DNA of 5,259 nt, taken from the NCBI GenBank assembly GCA_958366705.1, contig CATXCB010000031.1, positions 1-5,259 of the forward strand, written 5' to 3'. The position numbers and the translations under genes were made by a program. Positions 1 to 4,350 of this stretch are shown here, in pieces. Origin of the DNA: an uncultured bacterium (GTDB lineage Bacteria; Cyanobacteriota; Vampirovibrionia; Gastranaerophilales; Gastranaerophilaceae). Every line of letters starts with the position of its first letter. Positions within the stretch are counted from its first letter, which is position 1. The notes beneath the pieces are model-generated. The model had not been told where the DNA came from and did no database searches. It was given only the letters and a program-made list of their open reading frames with translations.

Positions 1-52
1 GAGCGCCGCCCTGTCACGGCGGAGGTCGAGAGTTCGAGTCTCTTCTGGGTCG
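1..52 (+). tRNA. tRNA-Asp(GUC), 3' part only
   Basis: The window opens inside a tRNA, so the acceptor 5' strand and most of the D arm are missing. The anticodon stem pairs 6-10 (CCGCC) with 18-22 (GGCGG) around the loop CTGTCAC, which places anticodon GTC at 13-15 (Asp). The T arm pairs 28-32 with 40-44 around TTCGAGT. The acceptor 3' strand is 45-51, with discriminator G at 52. No CCA is encoded. It belongs to the same tandem array as the tRNA-Leu that follows 43 bases later. Confidence 0.93.
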
Positions 53-81
53 TTTCTCTTATTGATTACCAATAGGAGAAA
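53..81 (+). repeat. Inter-tRNA hairpin spacer
   Basis: Bases 53-64 pair with 70-81 in a 12-bp stem (one G-T pair) around a 5-base loop, starting directly after the tRNA-Asp discriminator base. No T tract follows, so it is unlikely to be a terminator. It could guide tRNA 3' processing of a co-transcribed array; that role is inferred. Its left arm contains CGTTTCTCTTATT (51-63), which recurs at 216-228 in the terminator after tRNA-Leu. Confidence 0.6.
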
Positions 82-95
82 ACAATTTGATAGTT

Positions 96-181
96 GCCGC
101 AGTGGCGGAACAGGCAGACGCCCGGGACTTAAAATCCCGTGGGTAGTGATACCCGTACCGGTTCGATTCCGGTCTGCGGCA
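96..181 (+). tRNA. tRNA-Leu(UAA), complete
   Basis: A full class II tRNA folds here. The acceptor stem pairs 96-102 (GCCGCAG) with 174-180 (CTGCGGC), with discriminator A at 181. The anticodon stem pairs 123-127 with 135-139 around CTTAAAA, which puts anticodon TAA at 130-132. The long variable arm expected of tRNA-Leu pairs 141-145 (GGGTA) with 150-154 (TACCC). The T arm pairs 157-161 with 169-173 around TTCGATT. No CCA is encoded. The gene is intact although an integrase gene starts about 80 bases beyond it, which is typical of site-specific elements that use the 3' end of a tRNA gene or the sequence just after it. Confidence 0.97.
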
Positions 182-193
182 TTAGTTAAAAAT

Positions 194-233
194 GGGAGAA
201 ACGTTGAATTTACAGCGTTTCTCTTATTTTTTT
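194..233. terminator. Bidirectional rho-independent terminator
   Basis: Bases 194-203 (GGGAGAAACG) pair with 216-225 (CGTTTCTCTT) in a 10-bp stem with two terminal G-T pairs and a 12-base loop. On the plus strand the stem is followed by A then seven T (227-233), ending the tRNA transcript. On the minus strand it is followed by CATTTTTAA, so it can also end the leftward rep-int transcript. Confidence 0.85.
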
Positions 234-244
234 GTTTTAAAATG

Positions 245-263
245 TTTGAACACCTTTGAACAC
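245..263 (+). repeat. Two direct repeats of TTTGAACAC next to int
   Basis: TTTGAACAC occurs at 245-253 and 255-263 with one base between, giving a 10-base period, about one helical turn. The pair lies between the terminator and the stop codon of the integrase gene, where the attachment site is expected. Closely spaced direct repeats there fit arm-type integrase binding sites. The role is inferred; I saw no further copies elsewhere in the window. Confidence 0.45.
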
Positions 264-264
264 T

Positions 265-1521
265 TTATGATGAAATACCAAGATTCTGAAAAGCAAGCCT
301 GTCATTCTTCCGCTTATTGACATTCCGCAAGTAATGCAATGTTGTAGCTGTCTCACTATGTCCCATTAAATAACTAAGGGTTGTAAGATTATTTCCGTCA
401 AAAGCTGTTGAAGCATTGTAAAAGCGGATTTTATGACTGGAATGATAAGGAACACCGGCTTCTTTGCAATATTTCTTCAAACGGCGATTAAAGCTGTCTG
501 TTGTCATAATCTCGCCGTTGGGTTCAAAGACATATATTCCATTTGGATTTAATTCCTTTGCTTTGTGAAGAATTTTAAGTGCTTCGTCTGTAAGGAACTG
601 TTTACGGAATCCATGAGAAGTATTTCCTTTCATTTGATTTACTACTTTTACTTTTCGGCTTGAGAATGTTAAATCATCATTCAATGTACGTTCACAGGTC
701 GCCTGTCTGTGAAGATATACAAGCCTGTTATTGTAGTCAATATCTTCCCAACGGATAGCTTTTGTTTCTCCAACACGGATAAACAGATAGAAAGATAACT
801 GTATTGCAAGAGAATATGGCTCTATGATACACCGAAGATAATTTAATAACTTATGCGTATCATCACGGGAAAATACATTGTCACTTTGTACTTCTACTGG
901 CTTATAGGTAAACTGTTTGAAATTCACATCAGAGACAGGATTATGTGATATAATTTCTTCTTCGATCGCATAACTCATTATTCCATTCAAAACAGAACGG
1001 GCATTACTGACTCGCTTGTGCGTGAACTGTCGGTCTTTTGTAGCTTCTCTGAAAAAGCGGATAAGCGTGATTGGTTTGATTTCGCCTATCTTCATTTTAA
1101 CAAGTTCTGTATCTTTGAAAAATCTATTCCATTCAGATACATATTCTTGAATTGTTTTTGCTTTTACGGAAGTATAATCTCTTTTATACAAAAGCCATTC
1201 AGCATATAATTCTTCTAGTGTGACATTCTGACGGTTTTCAGCTTTCTGCTTTTCGATATAAAATCTGATGATTTCTTTTTCAAGGTTCTCTTTACTCTTC
1301 CTCTTAACAGGACGGCGTTTGTTAGGTTTGGTTTCATCGGGTAAATAAGTACGCCAGCTTTTTTCTGATTCCGAGTAATAAATTTCATATTTGTGATTCT
1401 TCAAGATTTTTTTATTTGCCATAATTTTAAAATCTTTGAAGACTTCATCTGTGGTCATGTTAGCACAGGTGGCTAACGTATTCAATAATGTTATATCTGA
1501 AAACGTAACGGGATTATCCAT
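265..1521 (-). CDS. int: Tyrosine recombinase/integrase
   Basis: This 418-residue site-specific integrase should insert and excise the element by strand exchange through a 3'-phosphotyrosine. A basic N-terminal region (about 34-95) resembles an arm-type DNA-binding domain. It is followed by a SAM-like core-binding domain (about 100-200) and a catalytic domain (about 215-410). All catalytic positions are visible: R249 (IRVGE), K298, H363-x-x-R366 (HKIR), H388 (GH) and the nucleophile Y397, nine residues after H388 as usual for the family. The ATG overlaps the end of rep by 8 bases and has a strong site, AAAGGGGG (1528-1535), inside rep, so translation is probably coupled. Met34 is a less likely start because it lacks a ribosome binding site. 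No excisionase gene was identified. It is the last gene of the leftward operon and stops just before the att-side repeats. Confidence 0.96.
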   Translation of the reverse strand: MDNPVTFSDITLLNTLATCANMTTDEVFKDFKIMANKKILKNHKYEIYYSESEKSWRTYLPDETKPNKRRPVKRKSKENLEKEIIRFYIEKQKAENRQNVTLEELYAEWLLYKRDYTSVKAKTIQEYVSEWNRFFKDTELVKMKIGEIKPITLIRFFREATKDRQFTHKRVSNARSVLNGIMSYAIEEEIISHNPVSDVNFKQFTYKPVEVQSDNVFSRDDTHKLLNYLRCIIEPYSLAIQLSFYLFIRVGETKAIRWEDIDYNNRLVYLHRQATCERTLNDDLTFSSRKVKVVNQMKGNTSHGFRKQFLTDEALKILHKAKELNPNGIYVFEPNGEIMTTDSFNRRLKKYCKEAGVPYHSSHKIRFYNASTAFDGNNLTTLSYLMGHSETATTLHYLRNVNKRKNDRLAFQNLGISS

Positions 1522-2347
1522 AAGATTCCCCCTTTACGCAAGGATTTTCTTTTTTTATTTTGATGTAGATAACACTGCTGTCCTTTAAGCATGAACCAGT
1601 AGATAAGAAAGCGTTGGTATCGTAAATTTGCCTTGTGTATTCTTTCTGAAAGACGATATTTTCTTTTTGTAAGTCATGTAAAATGTCTTCGGTCAGCATG
1701 ACTTTTGTTTCGTGTGGAACTTTCAGATTTTGAGATTTAAAAAAGGCTTTTTTCTTATGTTCTTTCAAATCAAGGTCTTTTCCAAAATACTTGCTAAGAT
1801 AACGACCTCTGTTTTCTTTGCTGTCTACATCAATGCGATTGATTTTAATAAATCCATGTGACCATAAATTCTGTAATTTTTCTTTTGCTATATACAGAAA
1901 ATCAAAGAAAATAACATGATAATGGATTGCTCCACGCTTCTGTTTCTCCCACGTTGCAAGGTATTTTAATAACTGGGTTTTGGTATGGTACAAATAATAA
2001 TTTAATCGCTGGATAAAATACTTAAATTCTCGGTTAGTTATCAGGATTTCCTGAATGTTTTCTTTAAATGTCAGCGTTACAAATTTTGTTTTGTTATCAA
2101 AGTTGCAGTCAACAATACGGGCAATATCCCAACGAGCCTGTTCGTAATGCTTCTGCTTGCGTTTTAAACTGTCATATTGCTTATGAGCTGACATTTCATC
2201 AAATTTTTTTCGGTTACTTGTGTCTGTTAAATCTGCCTTTTCTTTCGAGTGAATAAAAATAGGGTTTTCGTAAATATATACTTCTTTTGTAGTAGGAGTT
2301 TCAATGATTTTCGTATTGTATGCAAAACACTCTTTTGTTTTGCTCAC
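1514..2347 (-). CDS. HUH rolling-circle replication initiator (Rep)
   Basis: This is a 277-residue nicking and joining enzyme expected to start rolling-circle replication of the excised element. The three HUH-superfamily motifs occur in order: motif I, FVTLTF (89-94); motif II, HYH (142-144), within GAIHYHVIFF, the metal-binding pair; and motif III, Y183-LS-K186-Y187, where Y183 is the likely single nucleophile. The arrangement fits the ORF2/G2P replication-protein group known from filamentous phages and plasmids. No helicase domain is present, so a host helicase such as PcrA would be needed. The frame can be extended to a TTG at 2368, but that start has no ribosome binding site; GTG at 2347 has GAGGTGAG (2352-2359) at correct spacing. 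It lies downstream of hairpins that may be its origin and overlaps int by 8 bases. A relaxase-like transfer role is possible but unproven. Confidence 0.88.
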   Translation of the reverse strand: MSKTKECFAYNTKIIETPTTKEVYIYENPIFIHSKEKADLTDTSNRKKFDEMSAHKQYDSLKRKQKHYEQARWDIARIVDCNFDNKTKFVTLTFKENIQEILITNREFKYFIQRLNYYLYHTKTQLLKYLATWEKQKRGAIHYHVIFFDFLYIAKEKLQNLWSHGFIKINRIDVDSKENRGRYLSKYFGKDLDLKEHKKKAFFKSQNLKVPHETKVMLTEDILHDLQKENIVFQKEYTRQIYDTNAFLSTGSCLKDSSVIYIKIKKENPCVKGESYG

Positions 2348-2383
2348 GAATCTCACCTCATATCCCAATTTTTGTAATGAATG

Positions 2384-2401
2384 TTCCGATTGTTTTCGGA
2401 A
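2384..2401. repeat. Small hairpin upstream of rep
   Basis: TTCCGA (2384-2389) and TCGGAA (2396-2401) form a perfect 6-bp stem with a 6-base loop, about 40 bases upstream of the rep start. It lies next to the larger hairpin at 2430-2477. Short stem-loops like this often carry or flank the Rep nick site in rolling-circle origins; that role is inferred. Confidence 0.4.
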
Positions 2402-2429
2402 GATGTTGTTTTATATATCAAGTATAGAG

Positions 2430-2477
2430 GTCAGCCAGTTCAGCACCTATGACGTTGTCCGGCACTGACTGGCTGAC
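2430..2477. other. Candidate replication origin hairpin
   Basis: GTCAGCCAGT (2430-2439) pairs perfectly with ACTGGCTGAC (2468-2477). After a bulged T2440, CAG (2441-2443) pairs with CTG (2465-2467), giving 13 bp around a loop of about 21 bases that itself contains GAC-GTT-GTC. The structure is GC-richer than its surroundings, is noncoding, and lies between the small gene at 2490-2810 and rep. No T tract follows on either strand, so it is not a standard terminator. A rolling-circle double-strand origin, or a Rep binding site, is the best guess from its position beside rep. Confidence 0.5.
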
Positions 2478-2489
2478 ATAGTAGGGAAA

Positions 2490-2810
2490 TTATTTCATTC
2501 CCACTTTTCTGATATTGGAAGCTTCTGCTTTGACAGAAAGACGTCCATTATAGAGACTAGCCCAAGTATGTAATCCATCAAATGAGACTGGAATCTGCCC
2601 TTTTTGTTCAAGTTCTTCGTTGGTAACAATCGCTGTGTTAGCTTTAATGCCTACTTTGACTTTTTCAAACTTTAATTTTGGAAGAAGAACTGTATAGTAG
2701 AATCCTAATTTTTCTTTTGTAGAAAAGTCTACCCAGTCAGAAACTTCTACTAACTGAAATTCCTCTTGCAGTTTGTCTGGATTTAAAATAAAGTCATTTC
2801 CTCTAATCAT
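2490..2810 (-). CDS. Small beta-rich protein, candidate replication accessory
   Basis: I do not recognise this 106-residue protein with certainty. It is the first gene of the leftward operon and has a very good start: ATG with AAGGAGG (2818-2824) seven bases upstream. The sequence alternates hydrophobic and charged residues as in a small beta-barrel (about 35-65), followed by a conserved-looking end with W83, Y87 and SVKAEASNIRKV (92-103). No signal peptide, membrane segment or HTH is visible. Size, pattern and position beside a rolling-circle Rep resemble the DUF961 proteins of Tn916/ICEBs1-type elements (HelP, which helps the PcrA helicase) or a gene-V-like single-stranded DNA-binding protein. 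This is an analogy from context, not a demonstrated homology. Confidence 0.82.
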   Translation of the reverse strand: MIRGNDFILNPDKLQEEFQLVEVSDWVDFSTKEKLGFYYTVLLPKLKFEKVKVGIKANTAIVTNEELEQKGQIPVSFDGLHTWASLYNGRLSVKAEASNIRKVGMK

Positions 2811-2828
2811 CGTTTCACCTCCTTATAG

Positions 2829-2847
2829 ATATCTGATTATCAGATAT
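2829..2847. promoter_or_regulatory. Operator O1 (perfect palindrome)
   Basis: ATATCTGATTATCAGATAT is a perfect 9-1-9 palindrome, with core TATCTGA-N3-TCAGATA at 2830-2846. It lies just downstream of the predicted leftward start site and four bases upstream of the ribosome binding site of the first operon gene. A bound repressor would therefore block leftward transcription. It shares its design with O2, so both are probably bound by the repressor encoded at 2970-3386. Confidence 0.75.
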
Positions 2848-2859
2848 TAAGATAATCTT

Positions 2860-2888
2860 ATGATAAAACAAGCATTGCAGAATGTCAA
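2860..2888 (-). promoter_or_regulatory. Leftward promoter of the rep-int operon
   Basis: On the minus strand TTGACA (2883-2888) and TATCAT (2860-2865) are separated by exactly 17 bases, a near-consensus sigma-A promoter. The start site would fall near 2853, inside the small palindrome AAGATAATCTT (2849-2859) and just before O1. It should drive the 2490-2810 gene, rep and int. Confidence 0.78.
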
Positions 2889-2895
2889 TAGAAAA

Positions 2896-2912
2896 TATCT
2901 GAATATCCGATA
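2896..2912. promoter_or_regulatory. Operator O2 (imperfect palindrome)
   Basis: TATCTGAATATCCGATA has the same TATCTGA-N3-TCNGATA layout as O1, with one mismatch between arms. It lies between the two back-to-back -35 boxes (2883-2888 minus and 2919-2924 plus), from which it could influence both promoters, including autoregulation of the repressor. Confidence 0.68.
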
Positions 2913-2918
2913 AAAAGA

Positions 2919-2947
2919 TTGACAGAGAAAATTTGATGAAATATAAT
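2919..2947 (+). promoter_or_regulatory. Rightward promoter of the repressor gene
   Basis: TTGACA (2919-2924) and TATAAT (2942-2947) are both perfect consensus boxes with 17-base spacing, so this promoter should be strong unless repressed. The ribosome binding site AAAGGAGG (2956-2963) follows at once, giving a very short leader. Confidence 0.85.
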
Positions 2948-2969
2948 GTGCTTATAAAGGAGGTTTGCT

Positions 2970-3386
2970 ATGAATAAAATAAAAGAATTGCGGAAAGAAA
3001 AGAATATAACCGTTGCGGAACTTGCAAAAGAATTAGGCATTTCACAAAGTATGCTTACGAACTATGAAAATGGAAACGGAACACCGAGAGATGAATCTAT
3101 ATGGGAAAAATTATCACAGATATTCGGCGTGAGTAAAAGCCACGTTATGGGATTAACTACGGATATTGAAACAGCAAATAAGACAAAACAGTTGAAAGTG
3201 GTTGTGGATACATCTCAGCCGATCTCAATACAACCGAAGAATCAGACAGACCTTGATGTATTGATAAAACTGGATTTGATAGACAGTGAAGACATGGAAG
3301 AAGTGTCAGAATTTCTTGATAAACTGTTGGCACAGGAGAAATATGAGGGACGGAGAGAATCAAACGTTAAATATGTCGTTGAGTAG
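2970..3386 (+). CDS. XRE-family (Cro/CI-type) repressor
   Basis: This 138-residue regulator probably keeps the element dormant. Residues 3-61 form an XRE helix-turn-helix domain: helix 2 is TVAELAKELG (14-23) and the recognition helix lies in SQSMLTNYENG (25-35). The acidic C-terminal part (about 93-126, rich in D, E and L) is helical and probably mediates dimer formation. I see no LexA/CI-type self-cleavage domain and no metalloprotease motif, so the inducing signal is not evident. The ATG has AAAGGAGG six bases upstream. The gene is divergent from the rep-int operon, with operators O1 and O2 between, and is followed by the oriT-like island. Confidence 0.92.
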   Translation: MNKIKELRKEKNITVAELAKELGISQSMLTNYENGNGTPRDESIWEKLSQIFGVSKSHVMGLTTDIETANKTKQLKVVVDTSQPISIQPKNQTDLDVLIKLDLIDSEDMEEVSEFLDKLLAQEKYEGRRESNVKYVVE

Positions 3387-3409
3387 AAAATGCTTCTCAG
3401 CCGACCACT

Positions 3410-3454
3410 TGCCCAGTCGACCCGCCGCCCTGTTAGGAACCGTCGCACTGGGCA
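3410..3454. other. Candidate origin of transfer (GC-rich inverted repeat)
   Basis: TGCCCAGT-CGAC (3410-3421) pairs with GTCG-C-ACTGGGCA (3442-3454): 12 bp, with one bulged C (3446) and a 20-base loop. The surrounding 3398-3463 is 45/66 G+C in a strongly AT-rich region and has no convincing gene. CATCCTTGC (3453-3461) directly abuts the right arm and resembles the YATCCTGY nic core of RP4-type (MOBP) origins, which also sit just beyond an inverted repeat. The loop carries CTAACAGGG on the minus strand (3428-3436), resembling what I recall of the ICEBs1/Tn916 nic region. The two readings compete. Alternatives are a single-strand origin or a Rep site. Confidence 0.5.
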
Positions 3455-3506
3455 TCCTTGCGGAACGTTAGTTTGCGAAAATACGAACAAAAGAATATAA
3501 GGAGAG

Positions 3507-3556
3507 GGAATAGCCGATACTACTTCAAAAGCAGTAATAGAGTGCTATTCTTTTTT
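3507..3556 (+). terminator. Rho-independent terminator after the repressor and oriT-like island
   Basis: GAATAGC (3508-3514) pairs with GCTATTC (3544-3550), followed by six T (3551-3556). An inner TACT/AGTA pairing (3518-3521 with 3533-3536) shortens the long loop. It ends rightward transcription from the repressor. The stop codon of the convergent membrane-protein gene (3545-3547, minus strand) lies inside its right arm. Confidence 0.7.
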
Positions 3557-3862
3557 ATTATATTCAATGGTTGTAGTTCGGAATGGTTTGCTATTATTGT
3601 GCAAGTAATAAGTTGGATAATAGAGCTTGATTTCCAAGGTGGTAGGCGTACCATTGATTTTGTTATGTTCATTTTCAATGTCTTTGATTAATCCATCAAT
3701 TTTCCAACATTTGTAAACAATTACAGTCAATTCAGTATCTCTGGTATCTGCACTGCTAAAGGATATGCTGTTAGTAATATGATAGTCCGGCAGTCTGAGA
3801 TAATTATAGAGAACGGTCAGTAAACAGAGCATTGTGATTGTTGCTATGATTTTCTTTTTCAT
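3545..3862 (-). CDS. Small membrane-anchored protein of unknown function
   Basis: I do not recognise this 105-residue protein. A positively charged start (MKKK) leads into one hydrophobic segment (about 4-22), either a signal anchor or an uncleaved signal peptide; no lipobox cysteine is present. The remaining 80 or so residues are polar, with alternating beta-like stretches (TELTVIVYKCW, LEIKLYYPTYYL), and should lie outside the cell. The upstream Met codon at 3868 touches the ribosome binding site AAAAGAGGT (3869-3877), so the Met at 3862, six bases away, is the likely start. It is divergent from the HTH gene at 3974 and shares its palindrome-rich control region, so that regulator may control it. 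Confidence 0.7.
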   Translation of the reverse strand: MKKKIIATITMLCLLTVLYNYLRLPDYHITNSISFSSADTRDTELTVIVYKCWKIDGLIKDIENEHNKINGTPTTLEIKLYYPTYYLHNNSKPFRTTTIEYNKKE

Positions 3863-3910
3863 GTACATACCTCTTTTGTGTTATTAACAAGGGACTGACT
3901 GTATAGTACC

Positions 3911-3924
3911 TCACTATATAGTGA
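3911..3924. promoter_or_regulatory. Palindromic candidate operator
   Basis: TCACTATATAGTGA is a perfect 14-bp palindrome in the 111-base gap between the divergent membrane-protein gene and HTH gene. It contains TATAGT on both strands, so it could be an operator overlapping -10 boxes. The 71-residue HTH protein alongside is the natural candidate to bind it; this is inferred. Confidence 0.5.
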
Positions 3925-3928
3925 ATTA

Positions 3929-3962
3929 CTACATAAAGATTTAATAAATATACTTTATGTAG
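3929..3962. repeat. 10-bp inverted repeat upstream of the HTH gene
   Basis: CTACATAAAG (3929-3938) and CTTTATGTAG (3953-3962) are perfect inverted copies 14 bases apart. The right copy runs into the ribosome binding site AGAGGTG (3961-3967), and a TATACT -10-like box (3949-3954) lies at its edge. It could be a second operator or a leader hairpin that hides the ribosome binding site. Confidence 0.5.
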
Positions 3963-3973
3963 AGGTGCGGAAC

Positions 3974-4189
3974 ATGAATTATGGACATTTAGAATTAAGA
4001 ATAGAAGAACTGTTACAAGAAAAAGGTATCAGTAAGAATATGATTTGTAAGGAACTCGATATCCCAAGGTCAAATTTCAATAGATATTGCAGAAATGAAT
4101 TTCAAAGACTGGACGCAAATTTAATCTGTAAACTATGCAACTATTTTGAATGTGAAATTGGTGAGTTAATTCGATATGTAAAAGAATAA
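3974..4189 (+). CDS. Small HTH transcriptional regulator
   Basis: This 71-residue protein is essentially a single Cro/CI-like helix-turn-helix domain of the short HTH_26 kind common on Firmicutes mobile elements. Helix 2 covers about SKNMICKELDI (20-30) and the recognition helix about PRSNFNRYCRNE (31-42). The closing LICKLCNYFECEIGELIRYV (50-69) matches the usual 'LC..L.C..GELI.Y' end of these proteins. The frame extends to GTG at 3965, but AGAGGTG (3961-3967) sits six bases before ATG 3974, which favours the ATG. It probably regulates itself and the divergent membrane-protein gene through the palindromes between them. It is closed by the terminator at 4200-4236, so it is a separate unit from the protease gene. 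Confidence 0.88.
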   Translation: MNYGHLELRIEELLQEKGISKNMICKELDIPRSNFNRYCRNEFQRLDANLICKLCNYFECEIGELIRYVKE

Positions 4190-4199
4190 AGTGATAAAT

Positions 4200-4236
4200 G
4201 GGTATGCGGAAATAAAAAATATTCGCATACCTTTTT
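4200..4236 (+). terminator. Rho-independent terminator after the HTH gene
   Basis: GGTATGCG (4201-4208) pairs with CGCATACC (4224-4231) and is followed by five T (4232-4236). It lies eleven bases after the HTH stop codon and separates that gene from the protease promoter. Confidence 0.88.
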
Positions 4237-4238
4237 AA

Positions 4239-4267
4239 TTGAATATTTTATAAAATGGAATTATACT
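4239..4267 (+). promoter_or_regulatory. Promoter of the CPBP protease gene
   Basis: TTGAAT (4239-4244) and TATACT (4262-4267) are spaced by 17 bases, a good sigma-A promoter. The start near 4274 gives a leader of about 75 bases before ATG 4351. I see no clear operator or riboswitch in the leader. Confidence 0.72.
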
Positions 4268-4350
4268 GTGTATAACATGAAACAGACAAATCGGGATTTG
4301 TTAAGTTGGTAGTAATTTTTTGCAATAATGAAGATAAAGGAGAGCATTTT

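Larger units (their letters stand above)
245..3556. mobile_element. Core of an integrative rolling-circle element
   Basis: A tyrosine integrase gene abuts a tRNA-Leu gene and is co-transcribed with an HUH Rep and a small upstream protein. A divergent XRE repressor with twin operators controls the operon, and a GC-rich oriT-like structure follows the repressor. This is the module set of a small integrative, autonomously replicating and possibly mobilisable element. The left boundary lies between the tRNA-Leu 3' end and the int stop codon. The right boundary given is only the end of the recognisable core; the genes at 3545-5190 may be cargo inside it. No second copy of the tRNA-Leu 3' end was found in the window. 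No virion, relaxase or conjugation gene is visible. Confidence 0.6.

Noticed and set aside
62..259. Open frame across the tRNA-Leu gene
   Set aside because: It reads straight through a complete tRNA and its terminator and has no ribosome binding site.
2430..2477. Hairpin read as a transcription terminator within the operon
   Set aside because: No T run follows the stem on either strand, and ending transcription here would cut rep and int off from their only clear promoter.
3410..3471. Integron attC-like site, because of GTTAG motifs and a bulged stem
   Set aside because: The GTTRRRY/RYYYAAC core boxes do not pair at the stem ends, and no integron integrase or cassette array is present.
3390..3500. 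Possible 36-residue arginine-rich peptide over the GC-rich island
   Set aside because: No ribosome binding site precedes the ATG, and the composition is explained by the structured GC-rich noncoding sequence. The overlapping frames at 3286-3471 and 3458-3691 were rejected for the same reason.
4306..4350. 15-residue N-terminal extension of the CPBP protease
   Set aside because: The upstream Met codon has no ribosome binding site, whereas ATG 4351 has AAAGGAG at good spacing and begins a typical membrane-protein N-terminus.
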